In this document: piece after piece, positions 1-11,296 of the stretch | Layout of the letters: every line of letters starts with the position of its first letter | Position numbering within the stretch: position 1 is the stretch's first letter | Origin: Bremia lactucae | Lineage: Eukaryota > Oomycota > Peronosporomycetes > Peronosporales > Peronosporaceae | Direction: 5' to 3' | DNA length: 64,000 bases | Assembly (NCBI RefSeq): GCF_004359215.1 | Contig: NC_090613.1 | Coordinates: forward strand, 2,884,122 to 2,948,121 | Position numbers and translations under genes: made by a program | The notes under the pieces: generated by a model | Database searches by the model: none | Told to the model about the DNA's origin: nothing | The model's input: only the letters and a program-made list of their open reading frames with translations

Positions 1-787
1 ACGCATATGCCCAGCACATACGAATCTAAACGAGTTGTATTACAAATAGCCCAGTTTATTAACACACGTTGGCTACGGTGTTCATGCAAGGTCTTACGGA
101 TGGTCCCGTAAAGACCCACCTGTTCCGCTTGAAACTGGATACGTTACGGTGTTTTTGAATACGCTCCACAAGGAAACGTTGACTACGTGGGAATACACCA
201 ATGGTGGGAGAATTAGATCCGACCCATGTGTCGGGTCTAGAATCGCAAATCGACAAACTCGATCGCTTCCTCAATGATTTGGAGGAGAGACTTGATCACG
301 AGCGCGATAAGCGTCGCTCGTTGGAGCAGACGGTGCAGGCTCACTATATCGAACGGTTGGGAGACCGTTCGAAGAGTGCGTTCCCATGTTGGAGTACGAA
401 CGGAATTATCACGCTCTTCGTGATGAGATGTCGCCAGCTCTTCGTGATGAGCTGTCGCCAACTCATCGCGGTTTCGAGGATCTTCGGACCCGACTTGAGA
501 ATCTCCAGATTCAGCATGAGAATCTAGTTCGTGACCACAAAAATCTTTTAGGGATTCTTGAAAAGGGTGGTCAGATCCGTCCTCGAAAGAAGCCGCTTAC
601 TGATGGTACGGGCGGAGCCGACCGACGTAAAATGTAGGATGCGTTCGCAACCTACGTGGCAATTTTATTGTGTACGCATTGCCTCTGCAATGCAGTACAC
701 GGAAAGTATCAATGAACTTGGGTATTTAGTCTACTGCTACCCACATTAGTGACTAAACGCTTTGGTCGGATTACCGTAAAGAGTAGC
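1..787. pseudogene. Chimeric Gypsy debris: gag fragment, coiled-coil ORF, antisense integrase tail (copy 1)
   Basis: Positions 1 to about 165 read on the plus strand as the middle of a Gypsy gag. At about 165 the sequence switches to a different open frame starting at the ATG at 201, rich in Glu, Arg, Leu and Lys and predicted to form a coiled coil. It is broken by a frameshift near 350-385 and resumes at 386-637. Inside it an 8-codon unit (LRDE-M/L-SP) is repeated. Positions about 650-785 resemble, on the minus strand, the C-terminal integrase tail seen again at 2491-2688. The whole stretch recurs from 1911. The coiled-coil part is probably gag from another Gypsy family, but this was not proven. 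Confidence 0.6.
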
Positions 788-1246
788 TGTGACGGGGTGT
801 ATCGTTTAATAAAATTAACGGTTAAAGGCTGTTAATTAATATGTTATCTAAAAGGTAGATAATATTTGAAGGATATTACTTTGTATAGTAATGTTTGGAA
901 TTCTTATTCATAAATAGGTATAGACCATTATATCTATTTATTCCGCAGACTACTCAGCTGTAGAGATAAACAAAAGAGAGATACAGATAAGATAAGATAA
1001 GATTAAAAATCAATTGCATGTTTAGTATAAGATTATAATTAAGTTAGCATTTACAAGATAGATAGAAGAGATACTTAAATATATTAATACTTTTTTCATT
1101 TTACCCTCTTTAAGCTAGTTACATTTAAGAGAAGTCTTCCTCTGCACGTACTAGTGTACGTGAAATAATGTTATGCACCACTTGCAACTGAAGCAGCGCA
1201 AAGTGGACTTGTACTGAAGCAGTGCAAGTCGTAGTGCCCCGTTACA
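788..1246 (+). repeat. LTR of Ty3/Gypsy family 1 (plus orientation)
   Basis: The stretch starts TGTGACGGGGTG and ends CCCCGTTACA, giving TG...CA ends. It is followed by a candidate primer binding site starting CCTGGTAGC and then gag. The same sequence, on either strand, recurs at about 7896-8318, 18226-18672, 24497-24949, 48144-48594 and 61490-61902. An internal AT-rich core and a run of short inverted words (TTAACAACC / GGTTGTTAA) are shared among copies. Confidence 0.9.
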
Positions 1247-1935
1247 CCTGGTAGCGCTTTGTAGTCCGTCCAAGGACCACATTTTCCACCTCTAGCATGG
1301 ATATGTTTGATGATAGAGGGAATACGCATCACGTTTTTCGAGAAAGCTACTACTTTTTAAGTAAGTGCAGACGAACGAATGAGTTCGACCGAAGGAAACG
1401 ATGCAATCTTGGCAATGCTGTCCAATTTGAACAGAGATGCCCTCCATTCAGCCATCGCCAAGTTTATACAACATGAACTGGACGAGATGAAGGAAAACGT
1501 AGCCTTGCTGAATAAGCGAGGCTCTCAACAGGCAGAACTGCTGGGGTTACAACAGGTACAGACCCCTGTACCTGGGATGACGCAAACGCGTCGTCCCGAA
1601 ACTTTAAAAATTGACATCTCTAAGTATAGGGGAGTCGAAGAAGACTCCCTCTTTAGATGGTTTGTCGAGTTAGACGATGCCATAAGGGCACGTCACATCA
1701 TCGACGAGTAAATGCAAGTCGCATTCGCTCAATCAAATCTGGCAGGTCGTGCCAAAACTTGAGCATTGGGCCTTAAGTTGCGCGATTCATACGTCTTTGG
1801 GTCGCTAGAGGCTTTTAAAACCCGACTCAAACAGACGTTTGAGCCACCAAGGGCTGAGTTTAGAGCTCGTTCAGAGCTTCTGAAACTGAAGCAAGGCAAG
1901 CGTGATGTTCACGCATATGCCCAGCACATACGAAT
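1247..1935 (+). pseudogene. Gypsy family 1 leader and gag N-terminal part, decayed
   Basis: A primer-binding-like segment follows the LTR directly. A gag reading frame begins at the ATG at 1297, loses frame near 1350 and continues from the ATG at 1379. It shows the family gag start (MSSTxGNDAILAML) and the helical segment that matches 17195-17956 and 23269-24191. The frame is closed at 1709-1711 by TAA where other copies have CAA, and a second stop (TGA for TGG) lies near 1760. This is a dead copy. Confidence 0.85.
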
Positions 1936-2600
1936 CTAAACGAGTTGTATTACAAATAGCCCAGTTTATTAACACACGTTGGCTACGGTGTTCATGCAAG
2001 GTCTTACGGATGGTCCCGTAAAGACCCACCTGTTCCGCTTGAAACTGGATACGTTACGGTGTTTTTGAATACGCTCCACAAGGAAACGTTGACTACGTGG
2101 GAATACACCAATGGTGGGAGAATTAGATCCGACCCATGTGTCGGGTCTAGAATCGCAAATCGACAAACTCGATCGCTTCCTCAATGATTTGGAGGAGAGA
2201 CTTGATCACGAGCGCGATAAGCGTCGCTCGTTGGAGCAGACGGTGCAGGCTCACTATATCGAACGGTTGGGAGACCGTTCGAAGAGTGCGTTCCCATGTT
2301 GGAGCACGAACGGAAATATCACGCTCTTCGTGATGAGCTGTCTTCCGCTCATCGTGGTTTCGAGGATCTTCGTACCCGACATGAGAACCTCTAGATTCAA
2401 CATGAGAATCTGGTTGGTGACCACAGGAATCTTCTAGGGATTCTTGAAACGGGTGGCCGACCAAAGTAAAACGTAGGATGCGCTCGCATCCTACGTGACT
2501 ATTCTATTGTGTACGCATTGCCTCTGCGATGCAGTCCCGATGAACTTGGGTAGTAGTTTACTACTATCCACATTAGCGACAACACGCTTAGGTAAGTTTT
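1911..2600. repeat. Second copy of the 1-780 segment (offset 1,910 bp)
   Basis: The sequence from 1911 repeats that from 1 at an exact offset of 1,910 bases with only a few differences over the first 400 bases. It again carries the gag fragment, the switch to the coiled-coil frame (ATG at 2111) and the antisense integrase tail. In this copy one 24-base unit of the internal coiled-coil repeat is missing near 2330, and similarity weakens past about 2600. The two copies are separated by one LTR and the start of gag. Confidence 0.9.
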
Positions 2601-2700
2601 CCGTAGAGAGTAGTACTAGGTCATTAATGTTTAATGGAAGAACATTTGCTCTTCCATGTTTGTCTGCGTTCCGTTTCTGACGGTCCACTGCGTTAGCAAT
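2491..2700 (-). pseudogene. Gypsy integrase C-terminal tail
   Basis: The minus-strand frame contains a segment rich in Lys, Arg and Asn followed by an NDLVLLST-type motif and SSKLLPKFIG, the small beta-barrel typical of the integrase C-terminus in Gypsy elements. The reading frame is lost at both ends. It belongs to the minus-strand copy running to 8318. Confidence 0.7.
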
Positions 2701-3223
2701 GGAATCCTGTACGAAATGGATAATGATTCTCGAGCCAGCAGAAATTCCTCTGCTGACTCATTTGTTTTGTCCTTTTCAGTGCACTTGTGCGCACGGCCAT
2801 GAGACCTTTCTCATCTTCGATGTCGATTTCTTCGACATCGACATCATTCGAGTCGTTGTTAACTTCGGCGCGTGACGAGCATGAGCCAGAAATGGTTTTT
2901 GCTCGTGCGAGTCCACCCCCCTTAAACTAGAGAATCCCTCTAATTGGGTGGGTATACGTGGATGGCGTAAGCCATTCATGAAGACGGTGGATGCGTTGTA
3001 GATGCATGCACCAAATTATTGATGGCGAATTAGACCATCGGTAAAAACTCGCTCCAATTTGGATACGATTGGACATAACCTTGAAGCATCTCTTCGAGGA
3101 CGCGATTTTCGCGTTCCGTCTCACCTTCTGTCTCTGGATGATCAGAAGTTGACATAGTCAGCCGTGTTTCAAGAAATCGGAACACGGATTGCTAAAACTC
3201 CGCCGTAAATCGTGGATCTCTTT

Positions 3224-3850
3224 TCAAGACCATTTCAGGGCCAAACCGTGGAGTTTGAATATCGTGTCGATAAATAGACGGGCACAGCCCGGAGCCGTGA
3301 TCGACTCTGGTACTACAGCAAGATCTACCATCTTGCTGATTATGTCTACAAAAAAAAGGATTCCATTATTTTTGTGATCGTCTTCGGGAAATTCGAAGAC
3401 CAAGTCCATAGATACGGACTGCCAACACTCTGCCGGAAGTGATAGAGGTTGGACAAGTGCACGGGATGAATGGCTAGGCTTCACCCGGAGCCGTGATCGA
3501 CTCTGTTACTACAGCAAGATCTACCATCTTGCTGATTATGTCTACAAAAAAAAGGATTCCATTATTTTTGTGATCGTCTTCGGGAAATTCGAAGACCAAG
3601 TCCATAGATACGGACTGCCAACACTCTGCCGGAAGTGATAGAGGTTGGACAAGTGCACAGGATGAAGGGCTAGGCTTCACCCGTTGACATACCTCGCAAG
3701 CACGAATGTACTTGCGCACGAAATGATACTGGCGGGGCCAGTAAAAGTCGTGACTTACTGTGAGACAAGTTTTCTCACGTCCAAGATGACACTCATACAT
3801 GATGCGCAAGCGTAAATCATTGTGAGTTGGGACGACGAGACGTGGAGTGC
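3224..3850 (-). pseudogene. Gypsy integrase zinc-binding and core region with internal tandem duplication
   Basis: The minus-strand frame has HLGREKT...W-P-R-Q, the CEVCQRVKP part of the HHCC zinc-binding domain, and the start of the catalytic core (WQSVSMDLVFEFP, VDIISKMV). A 196 bp segment is present twice in direct tandem, so the core appears twice and out of frame. It is not functional. Confidence 0.9.
3291..3682. repeat. Direct tandem duplication of 196 bp inside the integrase
   Basis: The segments 3291-3486 and 3487-3682 both begin GGAGCCGTGATCGACTCTG and are nearly identical, including the run of eight A residues. The unit length is not a multiple of three, so it shifts the frame. Short CCCG homology is present at the junctions, which fits slippage or template switching. 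Confidence 0.95.
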
Positions 3851-3875
3851 CGCCGGCAACGGCTGTGTAGTAAAA

Positions 3876-4470
3876 TCAGCCATTGCGTGTTGTGTATTGA
3901 TCGGATGACGATCGATATAAAGCTGGTAAAACTTTATAAGATTTATTGGATGGATTTATCAGATGATCCATCAAACGCAGAAGGTCTTTATCTATTGAGC
4001 AGGCTTTCTTAATGTCATCAAACAAGGTTGATGACGGAACACTTGAAATGAGTGTTGCAACAGTGGGATTATTATCACTGTTGGAATGCACAGCCGGCCC
4101 GAAATCGGGCGGCGTGATAACGTATCAGCGACGACATTATGTCGTCCTGGTTTAAATTCCACGGGGAAATTATACTCTGCGAAGAAGGATAGCCACCTCG
4201 CCATTTTTTGCGAGATATACGATGAGCGGTCTATCTCCTCGGAGATAGACCCTAAACTTAGCTAGTGCATATTTCATGGCATAACGTTCCAAGTGATGCA
4301 CTAAGTAATTGAGCTCAGCTGGTTGCAGCAGACGTGATTTGTTACAGACGACACGCTCCGCGTTGTCTGTGTCGAATCGCAATAACGCACAGTCGATTGC
4401 AAAATCGCTGGCGTCACAAACCACATGGAATGGTCTGTCTTGATCTGCAATCGCCAAGTAGGCAATTGCA
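3876..4470 (-). pseudogene. Gypsy RNase H region
   Basis: Minus-strand frames contain the RNase H signatures PFHVVCDASDFAIDCALL (first catalytic Asp region), MKYALAKFRVYL, and the tether motif HNVVADTLSRRP. The usual TDHASL strand is damaged and there are frame changes near 4200. It lies directly downstream of the RT region of the same copy, as in Ty3/Gypsy. Confidence 0.85.
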
Positions 4471-4605
4471 TCAAGCTTTGCTTGATAACTTCAAAGGAAC
4501 GCTGACAATCAGCGTTTCATAGCCATTTCTCGTCTTCTTTTAAGAGACGAGAGAGATGAACTGTCATCTCGGCTTAATTGCGGGAGTACTTGTGCAAGTA
4601 CGCTG

Positions 4606-5390
4606 CTAATCCAAGGAACTTTTTAAGTCCCTTGACATCGACTGGAACTGGCCAGTCGGTAATTGCCTTGATCGTTTCGAGATCAGGGCGTACGCCCTGT
4701 TTACCGACGATGCACCCAAGAAGTGGTATTTCGCTTGCAGCGAATATACACTTCTTGAGATTTGCGTACTACTTGTGCTTTCGCTTAAGTGAAAGAACCT
4801 GACGAACGTGAGTTTTATGAACTTCCACGTCCGTCTTACCGTCCATGGCTCGGCTATGGACGAATACATCGTCAAAATAACTCGGTGCGAATTCTCGCAA
4901 CGGTCTCAAAAGATTCGTTACGCATCTGTTGAATGTTGCAGGGGCGGTACTAAGCCTTTGTGGCATTACTAGCCACTCCCAGAGCATCCCACTGGGAGTG
5001 CTCACTGCTGTGTACGGGATGTCCTGTTCATGCATAAGGATCTGATAAAGTGCATCCATAAGAACCATAGACGAAAGATGTACGCTTCCACATACCTACT
5101 ATGATTACGTCTTTTCTAGGTATCGGTGTTTGAGCCGGTGCCGTTGTAGCATTCAGTTTATTAAATGCGTGCACTATCCGCCACCCTCCTGTGGCCTTTC
5201 ACACACAGATGGTCGGAGAGCTATGTGGGTAGGTTGAATCCCTCACATGGCCCACTTTTAATCGATCGATAAAGAATTTATCGATTGCAAGTATTTGTTC
5301 AGGAGGTAGTGGCCACTGCATCATGACACAATACTTCGGGCCCGGTTTGAGCTCGATCTCATGTCGAGTGCCTTTATCTTTAGGCAACTC
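4606..5390 (-). pseudogene. Gypsy reverse transcriptase region
   Basis: Minus-strand frames show QILMHEQDIPYTAVSTPSGM, LVMPQRLSTAPATFNRC and APSYFDDVFVHSRA. The YFDD box is the RT active site with both aspartates. The upstream palm segment is interrupted at 5070-5200. The protein is split into several frames and cannot be translated whole. Confidence 0.9.
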
Positions 5391-5457
5391 GCATGGAACT
5401 GTTTCAGGGAATATATCCCTGAATTCAATCGAATCCTTGTATAAAAGATTGGTTGTG

Positions 5458-6107
5458 GAGTCAGCTGCCGGCGGCTGTGCGAATGCACAGGCAGGTCCGA
5501 AGGTACACTACTCGAATAAGTCGAGTGGATTGACATAAATGTACGCCAAGCGGGCGACATTCAAGGAAGATACCGGTTCTCCAAAATGGACAACACCATG
5601 ATCCTAGGTCGAATAGAGAGTCATACCGTAGAGGACCCGACTGTGATAGCGCACAGTCGGAAGACTTTGAGGGAAAAAGTTTTCACGTACTTGAGAAGTA
5701 ATCTTCTCAAATAATATTGCTGAAGTGACTAAACTGCAGCATCCCAAGGAAATGATCCCTCGACAGTCTATGGATAAATCCCAGAAAAAAACAAGACATT
5801 GAATGTCTTAGTTCATGACGGATCAAGAGCAGGCGCTTATACTCTTGATCTGTATGCGCCTCCGAAGTTAACTTCGGAGATAACTGAATTACCAACCCTA
5901 GAACCCAAGCGGTTCTTGAGAGATCTGCATAGTGGTAGAATCAAGCAGATCTGCGTACTCGTCACAGAGGACGAATACGTAACCGATATTCGGTCAGCGG
6001 CAGTTTTTACAGAGAACGAATGGGTTCTCAGCAGCTCATCGATGGACGAAAGTGTCCTCGCTGTGAAGACTCGGATTGAGAGATTAACTGCTTAATCCTG
6101 GGGGTCA
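5458..6107 (+). pseudogene. PR-RT linker segment, inverted relative to its own element
   Basis: In the other copies this linker reads in the same direction as protease and RT (compare 22045-22620 on the minus strand and 63655-64000 on the plus strand). Here it reads on the plus strand, with motifs GAYTLDLYAPP, LEPKRFLRDLHSGRIKQIC and VTEDEYVTDIRSA at 5799-6095, while the flanking RT and protease read on the minus strand. The segment therefore appears inverted in place, with an AGTCA word at both breakpoints. Confidence 0.85.
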
Positions 6108-6600
6108 CTTAATGGGTGATTAGTAATCACACTGTGATCTTGTCCTGTCGTCCTAACGACCGTACCACAAGTGAGGCCATCGCACTCACTCCTAGTACAT
6201 CCACACGCTTGTGGACGCTCCAAGACGTTCATCAGATGGCCATCTGATGAACAAGTGGCAGGCATCCTTACGGATCGATGCTGCCAGCTGTTCCTTGGAT
6301 CATATTTTCTGAGCCCAGGTAAACCTAGGATGACATCAAATTTGTCATCCAAATCCAGTACGATGAAATCATCATCGTAACGTAAATCTTTTAACGTGTA
6401 GTGGAATTTCACTACGCATTTTTATCGTTTCGTTACTGTTATCGATGCGCCAGTTACTAGACGCACCGTCATCCTCGTTGGAGGGATGTCGCGCTCAACA
6501 AATTTGAGGCTACGACCCTCTAGCGACTGCTTCCAGATAAAGTTATTCGACGCCCCACAGTACACTAGGGTCTAACTGACAAATCATTTGTCACTTTTAA
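6108..6600 (-). pseudogene. Gypsy retropepsin-like protease region, active-site Asp lost
   Basis: The minus-strand frames contain YCGASNNFIWKQSLEGR and later VVKFHYTLKDL, FIVLDLDDKFDVILGLPGLR, the flap and ILG-type strand of a Gypsy protease. In the copy at 63200 the active-site box is DCGAS. Here the Asp is replaced by Tyr, which should abolish catalysis. Stops are also present. Confidence 0.85.
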
Positions 6601-6639
6601 TTTCAAGGTGATGAAAGATACCTCATCACCAGGTGAAGA

Positions 6640-7770
6640 GAGACATAATGATTGTGTTTCTGGAGCAACTTAAGTCATTTGCAAATTCTCTTGAGGTTGC
6701 TGGATCAGTAGGGCGTTGCGCCCCTACTGACCCCGACCGTTTTTTGGCGATCCGCCTCGCTGTTGCGATTTCGCAACAATGTCGGACCCGCGACCGTTGC
6801 CCCTTTTGGCATACGGTCCAAAATTACGTTCAGTACCTTTCGGTACTGGGCGTGGGGCACTACCTACACTCATGAGCGTAGTGTCCTAATTTTTGGCAGC
6901 GATAACATTTCTGCAATCGCTTATTGCTCGAAAAACGAGGCTTCTCGCTTTTGACATAGGAGAAGTCCATAGTTTCTGGACCTCCCAGCTCGTGTAGTCT
7001 TGGAGGACGATACGATGACGAACTAGCTTGAGCATGTTCAAAGCTTAAGTCCTCCTATTCCGCAACGGATATTGCTTCTTCACGCGTATCCACTTCCAAG
7101 AGGAACAGGTAGGTCTTTACGGGGCCATGCGTAAGACCTTGTATATACACCGTAATCAACGTGTGTTCATGAACTGGGTTATTTGTAATTCAACTCGCAA
7201 AGAGTCGTATGAGCTGGGTATATGCGTGAACATCACGCTTGCCTTGCTTGAGTTTCAGAAGCTCTGAACGAGCTCTGAACTCAGCCCTTGGTGGTTCAAA
7301 CGTCTGTTTGAGCCGGGTTTTAAAAGCCTCTAGCGATATAAAGCCGTATGGTCGCGCAACTAAAGACCCAATGCCCAGTTTTGGCACGACTTGCCAATTT
7401 GACTGAGCAAATGCGACTTGCATCTGCTCGTCGACGATGTGACGATCCCTTATGGCATCGTCCAACTCGACAAGGCAATATCAGAGAAAGTCTTCTTCGA
7501 CTCCCCTACACTTAGAGATGCCATCTTTAAGGTTTCGAGAGAACGCGTGTGCGTCATCCTAGGTACAGGGGTCTGTACCTGTTATACCTTCAACAGTTCT
7601 GCCTGTTGAGAACCTTGCTGATTAAGCAAGGCTACCTTTTCCTTCGCCTCGTCAAGTTTATGTTGTATGAACTTGGCGATGGCTGAATGGAGGGCATATC
7701 TGTCCAAACCGGACAGCATCGCCAAGATGGCATCATTCCGTACGGTCAAACTAATTCGTTCGACCGCACT
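6640..7770 (-). pseudogene. Gypsy gag, decayed
   Basis: The minus-strand sequence corresponds to gag of the family: segments such as VDEQMQVAFAQSN, FKTRLKQTFEPPRAEFRARS and KLKQGKRDVHAYTQ at 7190-7465, and the zinc-knuckle and basic tail region towards 6680-6960. Several frameshifts and stops separate the pieces. Confidence 0.85.
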
Positions 7771-7895
7771 CCTTTCTAAACACTTAGAATGAAGTAGCTA
7801 GCACGCGAAACGTGATGCGTCTTTCCATTATCATCTAACATGTCCATGTTAGATGATGGAACTGTGGTCCTTGGACGGACAACAAAGTGCTACCA

Positions 7896-8318
7896 GGCAC
7901 TGCCGACTTGTACTGCTTCAGTACATGTTCACTTCGCTCTGCTTCAGTGTGAGTGGTGCCTCACGGCACTTCACGTTCACTAAAGCTTGCAGAGGAAGAC
8001 TCTCTTAAAAAAAACACTTGCTTTAATGAGGGTTAAAAGTAACTGCAAATGATATATTAAATTTTCTGTTTCTATTTATAAAATACTAGCTTAATTTTTA
8101 ACTAATACAAATACATGTAATATAGTCATATATGTCTCTCTCTTTGCGCGCATTCAGTGCTGACTGGACCGCGAAGCAAGTAGATATAATGGCTTATATC
8201 TACAAATGGGTTAGCTTTCCGAATATTACTATGTAAAGTAATATTCTCTACCTTTTAGATAATATGTTAATTAACAACCTTTATGTGTTAATTTTAATTG
8301 AAGATACACCCCGTTATA
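7896..8318 (-). repeat. LTR of Gypsy family 1 (5' LTR of the minus-strand element)
   Basis: The LTR matches the other family LTRs but its outer edge on the primer side is eroded: the usual TGTAACGGGG is reduced to GGCACTGCC next to the conserved primer-site complement (ACAAAGTGCTACCA). The other end shows GATACACCCCGTTATA, a degraded form of the ACACCCCGTTACA end. Confidence 0.8.
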
Positions 8319-8349
8319 ATTTGTATCACATCGTCAGAAGTTGACACAT

Positions 8350-8796
8350 TCAACTGTGTTCCAAGTTTTGAGCACAGATTGGCAACTCCGCCTTGAATTT
8401 AGGGTCTCGATCCAAGACCAGTTCACGAGATAATCCATGGAGTCGAAATATCGTGTCAACAAAGACAGAAGCACAGCGTTTAGCTGTGATAGACTCCGTG
8501 GAGTACCATCTTGCTGAAACGATCAGCAAACACAACAATACCATTATTTTTGTGATCGTCTTCGAATTATTCGAAGACGATGTCCATAGATACGGACTAC
8601 CAACACTCTGCCTGAACAGAGAGAATTGTAACGGAGCACGGGATGAAGCACTGAACTCACCCGTTGACAAATTTTGCAAGCACGTATGTACTTGCCAATT
8701 GGCATGGTCTATATGAGTCGCGACTAATTGTGAGATAGATCTTCTCACGTCCACGATGACCACATATTGGTAATAAGATATGATGCGTAAACGCAA
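8350..8796 (-). pseudogene. Gypsy integrase region (second minus-strand copy)
   Basis: The minus-strand frame contains STESITAKRCASVFVDTIFRLHGL followed by SRELVLDRDPKF, the conserved catalytic-core segment with the second catalytic Asp (DRDPKF). Upstream parts are shuffled by frameshifts. It abuts the LTR at 8318 of the neighbouring copy with only about 15-30 bases between. Confidence 0.8.
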
Positions 8797-9360
8797 ATCA
8801 TTATGGGTGGGAATGACGAGATGAAGTATGTCGCCTGCAATAGCTGTATAATACAGTAAATCATTGCGTGTTTGTGTATTGATTTGTTGAGTATCGATAC
8901 AATTTCGACCATCCTTCTAAGGGTTGTGTTGTAATGGATTTCTAAGGTAATCTTTCAAATCTTTGGGAACATTACTGTCTTAATATGATCTTCTAACGTC
9001 TCAAGTGATTATGACGATGAAACACTAATTATTGCAACATTGGGATCATGGTCACTGCTGATTTGCGCAGCTGGATCAAAATCAGGCTGGAGCAAAAGGG
9101 CATCAGCAACGACGTTAAATCGTACTGGTTCGTTTTCCACAGAAAAGGTCTACTCTACGAAAGGAAGACAATCATCTCGCCATTCTTTGCGAGAGATGTG
9201 GCTGTTTGCAACCGTGCGTGAAGACGCATGGTCCGTATATACAATGATCCAAGAGATATACCCTAGCGCATACTCGTCGCCAGGAGCTACTTGTCATGCA
9301 CTGGATAGTTGCGTCTAGCTGGTTGAAGCTGACGTGAACGACGCGCTCGAATCGTCTGTA

Positions 9361-10200
9361 TCATATTGCATTAACGCACGTCGATTGCGTAATAGATTGC
9401 GTCACAGACAGCATGAAAGGCCTGTCTTGGTCCTCCAATCGCCAATATTGGCGATTGCAACAGCTTGGCATGATTCTTTCAAAGGAACGCTGACAATCAG
9501 CGTTCCATGACCTCAACAAAGTAGAAATATTTTCTTTCATTTCGGCGTAATTGCCAGAGTACTCATGTAAGCACGCCGCGAAGCCGAAGAACTTTCGTAG
9601 TCCCTTTACATTGCATTGACTGGCACAATTAGTCGGTGATCGCCTTGATCTTTTCCGGATCCGATGGTACACCGTGTTTACACACGATGCACCCAAGAAG
9701 TGGTATTTTGCTAGCGGAGAGTATACACGTCTTGCGAGTTGCATACAACTTGTGCTTACGCATAAGTGTAAGAACCTTTCGGACGTGGGCTCGATATACT
9801 TCAACGTCCCGCTTTTGATTCGTGGCTTTTATGCACGAAGACGTAATCAAATAACTTGGTGCAAAATTCCGCACCGATCTCAACATATTGGTTACATATC
9901 TATTACATATCGCAGGGGCATTACTAAGTCCTTGTGGCATGACTAGCCACTCCCATAGCATGCCGCTTGGGGTGCTTACTGCTGTGAACGGAATATCTTG
10001 TTCATGCATAAGGATCTGATAGAATCCAACCTTGCAGATCCATTGACGAGAAGATGGTACTCTTTAATATACCATCAATGATTACGTCTTTTCCTGGTAT
10101 CGGCGTTTGAGCCTGTAGTGCGTAAGCTATTCGCCACCCTCCTGTTGCTTACGTACGCAAAGGTGCGGAAGCTATATATCGCTTAGCAGCGGCCATGTGA
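9361..10200 (-). pseudogene. Gypsy RT and RNase H start (second minus-strand copy)
   Basis: The minus-strand frames show MHEQDIPFTAVSTPSGM, LVMPQGLSNAPAICNRY and RNFAPSYLITSS, in which the YFDD active-site box has been destroyed by an indel. The region 9380-9530 carries the beginning of the RNase H domain. RNase H continues, in pieces, to about 9000. Confidence 0.85.
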
Positions 10201-11296
10201 AGGAAATTGACTCCCTCATATAACCCGCTGCTAAGCGATCGTAAAGAATTTGTCGATCGCTAATACTTGTTCACGAGGCAACTGACTACTGCATCATGAC
10301 ACAGTATTTCGAATTTAATATTGGGTCGATTTCGTGTCGAGTGCCTTTATCCTTAGCCAACTTGCACGGTATGGATTCAGGAAATCAATTCTTCAATTTG
10401 ATCAAATCCTAATTTAAAGGATATGTCTTTGGAGACTCCCAGGATGGCAACGTGAAGCGTTCAATCCGAGTCTTCTCACCGAGGACACATTCGTCCATGG
10501 ATGAGCTACTGAGAACCCGTTTGTTCTCAGGAAATACTATTGCCGACCGAATATCGTCCAGTGCTTGTCATCTGTGACAAGTACGCAGATCTGCTTGACT
10601 TTGCCACTACGCAGTTCATGCAAGAACCGTTTCGATTCTAGCGTTTGCAATTAAGTTATCTCCGAACGAAAATTCGATGGCGCTATTAGATTATGTGTAT
10701 AAGCGCCTACACTTAATCCGTTGTTTACTACGACATTTAATGTCTCAGTTTTCTCTTTGGAACTTATCTCCAAGAAATTTTAACCTGGAAACCTTTGACA
10801 CAGGTTCTGAGGACATTTTCCCTAAGATTCTTGGGAGCTTATTCCCTCAACTTTTATTCAAAAGTATCTTCTCCAACTTCCTCTAGCTTTGATTGCGCAA
10901 CTATAGCGAGATCTCCTACGACCGACCTGTAAGTCGATCTAGGACTTTCGCGCTTTCACTTATAAATAGGCGTTGAATATTTTTTTTGGATGTTTCTTTT
11001 GTAGCATAAAATCTTTGTGTAGTCCCACTCAACTTATTTGAGTAGTCGAACTTCGACGCAGCCTGTGCTTGTGCACAGGCATCGAAACCTAACTCCACAG
11101 TGTGATAGGTTATCATACTGAGGTCTTGTGCAGTCGTGCAAACGACCGAACCACGAGTGTGGCCATCCCACTCACTCGTAGGGCATCCACAGGATTGTGG
11201 ACACTTCAAGATGTTCGTCAGATGAACGAGACGCTGGCGTCGGCATGGCTTGATGCTGCCAGATTATGCATGACTAGTACTTTCTGAGCCATGGTA

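Larger units (their letters stand above)
2484..8318 (-). mobile_element. Ty3/Gypsy family 1 element, minus strand, 3' LTR missing
   Basis: Read on the minus strand from right to left the order is LTR (7896-8318), primer site, gag (about 6640-7770), protease (6108-6600), an inverted linker (5458-6107), reverse transcriptase (about 4606-5390), RNase H (3992-4470), and integrase (2491-3850). The order PR-RT-RH-IN identifies Ty3/Gypsy. Many stops and frameshifts break every domain. No LTR is seen at the left end, where the integrase tail meets the duplicated debris. Confidence 0.9.
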
